A stretch of 64,000 nucleotides of DNA from Hydractinia symbiolongicarpus (lineage: Eukaryota; Cnidaria; Hydrozoa; Anthoathecata; Hydractiniidae), in NCBI RefSeq assembly GCF_029227915.1, contig NC_079883.1:7316001-7380000 (forward strand), written 5' to 3'. Position 1 is the first letter of the stretch; every line of letters starts with the position of its first letter. Shown one piece after another: positions 55,140 through 64,000 of this stretch. The notes beneath the pieces were generated by a model. That model was not told the DNA's origin. It saw nothing but the letters and a program-made list of their open reading frames with translations, and searched no databases. The position numbers and the translations under genes are program-made.

Positions 55140-55257
55140 GTCTACGGCCATACCACGATGAACACACCCGTTCTCGTCTGATCACGGAAGTTAAGCATCG
55201 TCGGGCCGGGATAGTACTTGGATGGGGGACCGCCTGGGAACTCCCGGTGTCGTAGGC
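55140..55257 (+). rRNA. 5S rRNA: 5S rRNA (unit R4)
   Basis: Same as R1, with the 22-bp insertion at 55274..55295. Confidence 0.98.
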
Positions 55258-55608
55258 TTTTCATTTTCATTTGTTGCCTTTTCATTTCAATGGTGCTGTG
55301 ATATATTTCTTGTTATAACAATTAAGGAACGTGGCGGTTGTTGAAAGTGTTTCCTATGACATTTTCCTACGACATTTTCAGGTGATAGTACGAGAAAAAA
55401 GAGCTTTCAAATGCATACAAACTCGATCTATTGCCGATCATCCAATAACCCTGACGGAATGGCAAATAAAATAAAATTCCGCCGCCTTCCGAGGACTTAT
55501 ATCGCAATCACGTTTCGTAACAGCCAAGCGAGGTTTTACCTTAGCGTTTAAGTCACCACCGACATTTGGCCGCGCAACTTTTCTAAGCTCATTCATTTTG
55601 ACTTAAGG

Positions 55609-55773
55609 AGGGGGCGAGCGCGGACGCAGGCCCCCACTACCAGAAATTGTACGGTCGAGTTACTGACGTTTGCAGTAATCGCAGAGGTCAGCCCAAGCGT
55701 AGTGCAATGCAAGAGCCTCACTCTGGAAGAAAACCCTCATTGATCAGTCTTTACTTCCCCGTCAGGTAAGTAT
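55609..55773 (-). ncRNA. U1: U1 snRNA (unit R5)
   Basis: Same RNA as L1; 5' end at 55773. Confidence 0.97.
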
Positions 55774-55965
55774 GAGTTGGAACTGCACCGTAGCATGAGG
55801 GTACCCTTCAAAGTTTGTTAATGCTTGTGGCTTGAGTGTGTTATAAACTGCCGTGTCGCGGGGCATAGGCTGTATTCTCCCCCAGTGTACGCGTTTTGTT
55901 CCCGCCGTAGACTATGCAGAGTGCCGTCGGAAAGAGGACTGCTATTATTCTTTTATTGCTTATGT

Positions 55966-56150
55966 GGGCCGCCATCGGTAATAGTGCAACACCAAGGCAA
56001 CCCGTGGTCACGGCGTGAATGAATCCACCTCCATGACCCAAGGCCAAAAATCAGATTAATATACTGACCATTCAGAGAATGGCCTACCAGATATTAAACT
56101 GATAAGAACAGATACTACACTTGATCTTAGCCATTAGGCCGAGAAGCGAT
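55966..56150 (-). ncRNA. U2: U2 snRNA (unit R5)
   Basis: Same RNA as L1; 5' end at 56150. Confidence 0.96.
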
Positions 56151-56472
56151 AAAGAACAAGCGTTGCCATGATAGGCATCGTCCACACACCGTAACTGCTT
56201 GTGGAGCATGTCACGTTACTGTAAAGCTTACAACTGTCACCGCGTACGGATGGACGGCGACATAGTAAAAATCACGGCTGTTGATTTAGCCGTAGGATGG
56301 AGAGCGACTGTAGCGAGTGGATGGTAACTTACATGAATGCTAACAAAGGCGACGATACTAAGTGCGTGATATTACTTTCCAATATGACTGCGTACATTCC
56401 GTTTATCAACGCATTACGCCAGAACGTGCGCGCGCGTTACACAGTAGACCATGCAGCCGAAATGCGACAGTG

Positions 56473-56545
56473 CGACCCTGCCAGGAGTCGAACCTGGAAT
56501 CCCCTGATTCGTAGTCAGATGCCTTATCCATTGGGCCACAGGGCG
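56473..56545 (-). tRNA. tRNA-Arg(ACG): tRNA-Arg(ACG), acceptor pair 1-72 broken (unit R5)
   Basis: Last R-type copy with C1 facing C72 (56545). Confidence 0.9.
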
Positions 56546-57124
56546 ATGCTTATGACTTCGCCCCATCGTTATTTTGGCTTGCGCATTCGTTTTACTTACG
56601 ACAGAATTCTTCGTGTTTGTAGCCATGAAAGAAAGGGACTTCTGTGAGTGAATTTTTTTACTGTGGTCTAATAAAAAAGTCGAAACGCAGTGCCCAATAT
56701 ATGAATTGCTCCTAATAGCCGGAAACAGGCCGTGTCGATGATGTAGGCCGACATACGCAACGCAAACCAAAGAACGCTTTATGAAAATCCTAACACGGGC
56801 GCGGAAGAAGCCCAAATTAACAGAGTAGATGTAATGCTGAAGACCTCAAACTCCAGCAGCTTCTCTTTCAGACTATTGCGTCGTGCTACAAATAAAAATT
56901 AACATGCTTTCGCATAGTCGCGGCTCCCAAAACGGACATTATACGATGTACAGAAACACACATTTCTGTTTTCGCGCCAAATCAATTCCCGGGAGTGGTA
57001 CTTTTACGTCCGCATACTTCGCACCGTCTTAAATTATATCTCATTTACACGGTAATGTTTAGTATACTTCTACTGTGATAACAAGCATCGTTTATCGTTG
57101 GATTGTTGTAAGAAAACATTAAAA

Positions 57125-57676
57125 ATGAGTGAAGCAGCTTCTCCAAAGAAAATCGCACCCAAGAAGAAACCTGCTGCAAAGAAGACAGCTGATCACCCTA
57201 AATATGTGGACATGATCAAGGCTGCTATCGCTACCCTAAAGGAACGCGGTGGTTCATCTCGCCAAGCTATTACAAAATATATTCATGCAAATTACAAAGT
57301 TGCTGAAAACTCAGATCATCATCTGAAAATGGCTCTTAAACGAGGAGTAACATCAGGCGATTTGATTCAAACTAAAGGCACTGGTGCTTCTGGATCATTC
57401 AAGCTAGGTCAGGTAAAAAAAGAAAAACCTAAGAAAAAGGCCGCAGCAAAAAAGCCAACGGCAAAGAAGCCTACTGCAAAGAAAAGTACACCAAAAAAGA
57501 AGCCAGCAAAGAAGAGCACGCCAAAGAAAGCAGCAAAGAAGCCTGCCACAAAGAAAGCCTCGGCTAAGAAACCAGCAGCTAAGAAACCCACAAAGAAGCC
57601 TGTTGCTAAAAAACCTGCAGCAAAGAAGGTCAAAAAGACTCCCAAAAAGGCAGCAAAGAAGACCGCAAAAAAATAA
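57125..57676 (+). CDS. H1: Linker histone H1 (unit R5)
   Basis: Protein identical to L1. Stem-loop 57709..57724. Confidence 0.98.
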   Translation: MSEAASPKKIAPKKKPAAKKTADHPKYVDMIKAAIATLKERGGSSRQAITKYIHANYKVAENSDHHLKMALKRGVTSGDLIQTKGTGASGSFKLGQVKKEKPKKKAAAKKPTAKKPTAKKSTPKKKPAKKSTPKKAAKKPATKKASAKKPAAKKPTKKPVAKKPAAKKVKKTPKKAAKKTAKK

Positions 57677-58037
57677 TTTGTGTGTATCTGGCTATTACAT
57701 TAACAAACGGCTATTTTTATAGCCACACATTTACAAAAAAACATTATCTTGGTACAAAGTTAAACTTGTTTAAGTCACTTAAACAGTTAAAAAAGAGTAA
57801 TTTTAAGATTAGATTCCCTAAGTTTAAGTATTTTCGTTTTTAAATTTCTTATTTTCTTGCTTTTACTTTTCTTGCCCTTCATATTTTTAACATTGTCAAA
57901 CTTTATGTAGCATAAAATTTTTATGTAGCATAAAATTTAAACAGAAAGCAGAACAAAGTTTGATATAAAAAGCTAGCCGTAATATTTTTTATGGATGTGT
58001 GGCTATAAAAATAGCCGTTTTTTGTTTGGTAAGATGC

Positions 58038-58451
<414 letters not shown>

Positions 58452-58929
58452 TTAAGAAGTCGATGTAGTACGGATACACAAGACGGTCTAAAATGCACTA
58501 TCGCGCCAAAGTTTTATTTCTCATATTGATTGACAGCTAAGGTTCAAAACAAACCATTTGATTGGTGCTAAGAAAGTAATTTCTGATTGGCTGCATAATG
58601 ACATTACGCTCATTACTTTAACATTTTTATAAAATCTGTGTTTTTTGGCTACGGGAAAACGGCTGTATCTTCTGATACACAAAAGCTTTTGACTTTTTTT
58701 TTTTTTAGTAAGTAGCAGAAGGTTTGGCGAATTCCAACGATGCCAAATTTATTGCCTTACTGAAACATTAAGACCACGAATTTTTAAAAAAACTACAGTT
58801 TTACTTAAAAAAATGTACAAAATGTTCGGAACATTTTGTAATGACGCAACTCTATTGGTTAATTAGGGTGTTTCCACGAGCAGTAGGTAATTTTATGGCC
58901 TCTTTTTAAAGCTGTCTGAATTCTGTTAA

Positions 58930-59286
<357 letters not shown>

Positions 59287-59748
59287 GCGTTGTCATTGCT
59301 CAACAAAAACGGCTATTTTTATAGCCACAAATCTTTTAAAACATTACTTTGTGCACGCTTCCAAATTACACAATGTGTAAAGTCTTGTCACAGTTACATT
59401 TATTGCTATACGATACTATGTCATATATGACACAAAAAAAATTTAGAAATACTTTGTAGGGTTAATTTGCCTGGGAGTGTTTCCGTGAAAAGCTGGGTTA
59501 AGTTAAATGTAAGCAATAACATGGATCAATGTACTTGTCTTTTCTGCAAGTACAGCTAATAATACGTATGAAAAGTGAAGCTAATCCACACACACACATG
59601 GGGAAGTATTTTAAATGTAGGCTAGTGTTCTTAAGCACATTATTTAGAAGTTTTATTAACTTCGGTTAACTTGTAGTGACGCCAAGTAAATGTTTTTTTA
59701 AAGATGTGTGGTCTTAAAAAAGACCGTTTGTGTTTGGTAGACGTTGGT

Positions 59749-60154
59749 TTACTTGCTGCTTGTGTATTTTGTGACGGCTTTTGTTCCTTCACTGACTGCG
59801 TGTTTTGCAAGTTCTCCAGGCAAGAGAAGACGTACTGCGGTTTGAATTTCACGAGAAGAGATGGTCGACTTTTTGTTTTGAAGAGCCAAACGCGAAGCTT
59901 CGGAAGCAATGCGCTCAAAGATGTCGTTGACAAATGAGTTCATGATGCTCATAGCTTTGCTTGAAACTCCGACATCTGGGTGAACTTGTTTCAAAACATT
60001 GTAGATGTAAATAGCATAACTTTCCTTTCTCTTTCTCTTGCGTTTCTTTTCACCAGTTCCACCAATCTTTCCTCCTTTTTTGCCGGCTCTTTTTTCACCT
60101 TTCTTGGCTACTTTAGGTGCCTGTTTTCCCTCCTTTAGCTGCTGCGTCAGACAT
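59749..60154 (-). CDS. H2B: Histone H2B with a 1-bp frameshift near the start (unit R5)
   Basis: The usual start codon is at 60152..60154, but an extra C (CCC at 60128..60130 where other copies have CC) shifts the frame at about codon 9 and separates it from an otherwise intact histone fold. From about residue 10 onward the sequence matches the other copies. Either a recent null allele within the array or a homopolymer consensus error. Stem-loop 59710..59725 and the promoter are intact. Confidence 0.9.
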
Positions 60155-60438
60155 GGTTAAAAATTTTTGCTACTTAACTTGTAAATAAGCATTAAACTGC
60201 AAGTCAAAACTTTTTGTTTATAAGTAAAAAAATCGGATCGAATTCGATCCGAAAACGCCGATACGCAATTTAATTGGTTAAAAAAAAAATCTTTTGTTTA
60301 ATACTTAATTATGATTGGTTAAAAAAACATGATTTCGATCCTATTTTTATGATGAAAAAACGAGTAAAGTTTATTTCGTTAACACTTACGTTAAATATTC
60401 GTACGTTTTTGTATTAACTTACAAATCAAATCGCAGTT

Positions 60439-60819
60439 ATGTCTGGACGTGGAAAAGGTGGAAAAGCTAAGGCTAAAGCCAAGACAAGATCCTCAAGAGC
60501 TGGACTTCAATTTCCAGTCGGTAGAGTGCATAGATTCCTTCGTAGAGGGCACTATGCTAACCGAATTGGATCTGGAGCACCAGTTTACTTAGCAGCCGTC
60601 TTGGAATATTTATCTGCTGAGATATTGGAGTTGGCTGGTAACGCAGCAAGAGACAACAAAAAAGCTAGGATTATTCCAAGACATTTACAATTGGCTGTTC
60701 GTAATGATGAAGAATTAAACAAACTTTTGAGCGGTGTAACCATTGCAGCTGGTGGTGTTTTGCCAAACATTCAAGCTGTCTTACTCCCAAAGAAGAACGA
60801 CAAAGGACAGAAGAAGTAA
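60439..60819 (+). CDS. H2A: Histone H2A (unit R5)
   Basis: Protein identical to L1. Stem-loop 60842..60857. Confidence 0.99.
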   Translation: MSGRGKGGKAKAKAKTRSSRAGLQFPVGRVHRFLRRGHYANRIGSGAPVYLAAVLEYLSAEILELAGNAARDNKKARIIPRHLQLAVRNDEELNKLLSGVTIAAGGVLPNIQAVLLPKKNDKGQKK

Positions 60820-61016
60820 ACCGCTACACTCAGAAAACAACGGCTATTTTTATAGCCACACATCTTTAAAAAAACATTGTTTTTTTCACAAAACTATAAC
60901 CTTAAAGTCTAATAGATAATCCATGCATACGCCTTGTCCTAAGTAACTCAAAGAAATTAAATAAAAAAATTTGATCACAACGTCAAAATAAATTGCACGT
61001 ATTTGCCCCTACTAAT

Positions 61017-61134
61017 GTCTACGGCCATACCACGATGAACACACCCGTTCTCGTCTGATCACGGAAGTTAAGCATCGTCGGGCCGGGATAGTACTTGGAT
61101 GGGGGACCGCCTGGGAACTCCCGGTGTCGTAGGC
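61017..61134 (+). rRNA. 5S rRNA: 5S rRNA (unit R5)
   Basis: R-type flanks on both sides (TTTGCCCC upstream, 22-bp insertion at 61151..61172). It is the last clearly R-type segment of the window. Confidence 0.98.
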
Positions 61135-61485
61135 TTTTCATTTTCATTTGTTGCCTTTTCATTTCAATGGTGCTGTGATATATTTCTTGTTATAACAATT
61201 AAGGAACGTGGCGGTTGTTGAAAGTGTTTCCTATGACATTTTCCTACGACATTTTCAGGTGATAGTACGAGAAAAAAGAGCTTTCAAATGCATACAAACT
61301 CGATCTATTGCCGATCATCCAATAACCCTGACGGAATGGCAAATAAAATAAAATTCCGCCGCCTTCCGAGGACTTATATCGCAATCACGTTTCGTAACAG
61401 CCAAGCGAGGTTTTACCTTAGCGTTTAAGTCAACACCGACATTTGGCCGCGCAACTTTTCTAAGCTCATTCATTTTGACTTAAGG

Positions 61486-61650
61486 AGGGGGCGAGCGCGG
61501 ACGCAGGCCCCCACTACCAGAAATTGTACGGTCGAGTTACTGACGTTTGCAGTAATCGCAGAGGTCAGCCCAAGCGTAGTGCAATGCAAGAGCCTCACTC
61601 TGGAAGAAAACCCTCATTGATCAGTCTTTACTTCCCCGTCAGGTAAGTAT
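61486..61650 (-). ncRNA. U1: U1 snRNA (unit R6)
   Basis: Same RNA as L1; 5' end at 61650. A private 1-bp insertion sits about 12 bases upstream of the 5' end (GGAACTAGCACC at 61656..61667), between the start and the putative PSE. A private C to A is at about 61433 downstream. Confidence 0.97.
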
Positions 61651-61843
61651 GAGTTGGAACTAGCACCGTAGCATGAGGGTACCCTTCAAAGTTTGTTAAT
61701 GCTTGTGGCTTGAGTGTGTTATAAACTGCCGTGTCGCGGGGCATAGGCTGTATTCTCCCCCAGTGTACGCGTTTTGTTCCCGCCGTAGACTATGCAGAGT
61801 GCCGTCGGAAAGAGGACTGCTATTATTCTTTTATTGCTTATGT

Positions 61844-62028
61844 GGGCCGCCATCGGTAATAGTGCAACACCAAGGCAACCCGTGGTCACGGCGTGAATGA
61901 ATCCACCTCCATGACCCAAGGCCAAAAATCAGATTAATATACTGACCATTCAGAGAATGGCCTACCAGATATTAAACTGATAAGAACAGATACTACACTT
62001 GATCTTAGCCATTAGGCCGAGAAGCGAT
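61844..62028 (-). ncRNA. U2: U2 snRNA (unit R6)
   Basis: Same RNA as L1; 5' end at 62028. Confidence 0.96.
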
Positions 62029-62350
62029 AAAGAACAAGCGTTGCCATGATAGGCATCGTCCACACACCGTAACTGCTTGTGGAGCATGTCACGTTACTGT
62101 AAAGCTTACAACTGTCACCGCGTACGGATGGACGGCGACATAGTAAAAATCACGGCTGTTGATTTAGCCGTAGGATGGAGAGCGACTGTAGCGAGTGGAT
62201 GGTAACTTACATGAATGCTAACAAAGGCGACGATACTAAGTGCGTGATATTACTTTCCAATATGTCTGCGTACATTCCGTTTATCAACGCATTACGCCAG
62301 AACGTGCGCGCGCGTTACACAGTAGACCATGCAGCCGAAATGCGACAGTG

Positions 62351-62423
62351 CGACCCTGCCAGGAGTCGAACCTGGAATCCCCTGATTCGTAGTCAGATGC
62401 CTTATCCATTGGGCCACAGGGCC
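62351..62423 (-). tRNA. tRNA-Arg(ACG): tRNA-Arg(ACG), intact acceptor stem (unit R6)
   Basis: Inverted orientation, but nucleotide 1 is G (C at 62423 on the plus strand), so G1-C72 is restored as in the left array. It lies in the L-type part of a mosaic unit. Confidence 0.97.
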
Positions 62424-63002
62424 ATGCTTATGACTTCGCCCCATCGTCATTTTGGCTTGCGCATTCGTTTTACTTACGACAGAATTCTTCGTGTTTGTAG
62501 CCATGAAAGAAAGGGACTTCTGTGAGTGAATTTTTTTACTGTGGTCTAATAAAAAAGTCGAAACGCAGTGCCCAATATATGAATTGCTCCTAATAGCCGG
62601 AAACAGGCCGTGTCGATGATGTAGGCCGACATACGCAACGCAAACCAAAGAACGCTTTATGAAAATCCTAACACGAGCGCGGAAGAAGCCCAAATTAACA
62701 GACTAGATGTAATGCTGAAGACCTCAAACTCCAGCAGCTTCTCTTGCAGACTATTGCGTCGTACTACAAATAAAAATTAACATGCTTTCGCATAGTCGCG
62801 GCACCCAAAACGGACATTATACGATGTACAGAAACACACATTTCTGTTTTCGCGCCAAATCAATTCCCGGGAGTGGTACTTTTACGTCCGCATACTTCGC
62901 ACCGTCTTAAATTATATCTCATTTACACGGTAATGTTTAGTATACTTCTACTGTGATAACAAGCATCGTTTATCGTTGGATTGTTGTAAGAAAACATTAA
63001 AA

Positions 63003-63554
63003 ATGAGTGAAGCAGCTTCTCCAAAGAAAATCGCACCCAAGAAGAAACCTGCTGCAAAGAAGACAGCTGATCACCCTAAATATGTGGACATGATCAAGGC
63101 TGCTATCGCTACCCTAAAGGAACGCGGTGGTTCATCTCGCCAAGCTATTACAAAATATATTCATGCAAATTACAAAGTTGCTGAAAACTCAGATCATCAT
63201 CTGAAAATGGCTCTTAAACGAGGAGTAACATCAGGCGATTTGATTCAAACTAAAGGCACTGGTGCTTCTGGATCATTCAAGCTAGGTCAGGTAAAAAAAG
63301 AAAAACCTAAGAAAAAGGCCGCAGCAAAAAAGCCAACGGCAAAGAAGCCTACTGCAAAGAAAAGTACACCAAAAAAGAAGCCAGCAAAGAAGAGCACGCC
63401 AAAGAAAGCAGCAAAGAAGCCTGCCACAAAGAAAGCCTCGGCTAAGAAACCAGCAGCTAAGAAACCCACAAAGAAGCCTGTTGCTAAAAAACCTGCAGCA
63501 AAGAAGGTCAAAAAGACTCCCAAAAAGGCAGCAAAGAAGACCGCAAAAAAATAA
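63003..63554 (+). CDS. H1: Linker histone H1 (unit R6)
   Basis: Protein identical to L1. Stem-loop 63587..63602. The flanking spacers carry L-type bases. Confidence 0.98.
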   Translation: MSEAASPKKIAPKKKPAAKKTADHPKYVDMIKAAIATLKERGGSSRQAITKYIHANYKVAENSDHHLKMALKRGVTSGDLIQTKGTGASGSFKLGQVKKEKPKKKAAAKKPTAKKPTAKKSTPKKKPAKKSTPKKAAKKPATKKASAKKPAAKKPTKKPVAKKPAAKKVKKTPKKAAKKTAKK

Positions 63555-63915
63555 TTTGTGTGTATCTGGCTATTACATTAACAAACGGCTATTTTTATAG
63601 CCACACATTTACAAAAAAACATTATCTTGGTACAAAGTTAAACTTGTTTAAGTCACTTAAACAGTTAAAAAAGAGTAAATTTAAGATTAGATTCCCTAAG
63701 TTTAAGTATTTTCGTTTTTAAATTTCTTATTTTCTTGCTTTTACTTTTCTTGCCCTTCATATTTTTAACATTGTCAAACTTTATGTAGCATAAAATTTTT
63801 ATGTAGCATAAAATTTAAACAGAAAGCAGGACAAAGTTTGATATAAAAAGCTAGCCGTAATATTTTTTATGGATGTGTGGCTATAAAAATAGCCGTTTTT
63901 TGTTTGGTAAGATGC

Positions 63916-64000
63916 TTAGGCACGTTCCCCACGAATTCTTCTTGCCAACTGGATGTCTTTAGGCATGATTGTAACTCGTTTTGCGTGAATGGCACACAAG
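63916..64000 (-). CDS. H3: Histone H3, partial at window end (unit R6)
   Basis: Last 28 codons and the stop of H3 (about [19 protein letters not shown] to the end), running off the window. Stem-loop 63879..63894. Confidence 0.97.
   Translation of the reverse strand, partial: LCAIHAKRVTIMPKDIQLARRIRGERA

Overview
This window is a tandem histone-gene array from an animal nuclear genome, cut by one assembly gap. Each repeat unit is about 5.85 kb. It carries one intronless copy of each replication-dependent histone gene (H4, H3, H1, H2A, H2B) together with tRNA-Arg(ACG), U2 snRNA, U1 snRNA and 5S rRNA. The histone mRNAs end in the metazoan stem-loop. U1, U2 and 5S are full length, and the tRNA has metazoan-type A and B boxes. 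The AT-rich spacers and the H2A/H2B tail sequences suggest a cnidarian, perhaps a hydrozoan. That placement is inference from recollection of the families, not a search result.

Layout. Bases 1..31442 hold five full units and one partial unit with a period of exactly 5852 bp (L1 1..5852, L2 5853..11704, L3 11705..17556, L4 17557..23408, L5 23409..29259, L6 29260..31442). The order is H4(-) H3(+) H1(-) tRNA-Arg(+) U2(+) U1(+) 5S(-) H2A(-) H2B(+). A run of 500 N (31443..31942) follows. Bases 31943..64000 hold the same unit in the opposite orientation, period 5876 bp (R1 31943..37818, R2 37819..43694, R3 43695..49570, R4 49571..55446, R5 55447..61323, R6 61324..64000 partial). The order there is U1(-) U2(-) tRNA(-) H1(+) H3(-) H4(+) H2B(-) H2A(+) 5S(+). 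The 24-bp longer R unit comes from a 22-bp insertion in the 5S-U1 spacer and one extra CA in the H2B-H4 spacer.

How the genes fit together. H4/H3 and H2A/H2B are divergent pairs with shared promoter spacers. H3/H1 and H2B/H4 converge, with their stem-loops facing each other. Histones and U1/U2 should be Pol II genes, and the tRNA and 5S Pol III genes, so each unit mixes two polymerases and three 3'-end pathways. U1 and U2 share a putative PSE at about -55 and similar putative 3' boxes. Units within an array are almost identical, as concerted evolution predicts.

Points of doubt or interest: the orientation switch lies at the gap; homopolymer indels cluster in the last 6 kb before it; five R-array tRNA genes have a broken first acceptor pair; and the last unit (R6) switches from R-type to L-type sequence. 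Copies after the first of each gene are described briefly; the full account is under the L1 copy.
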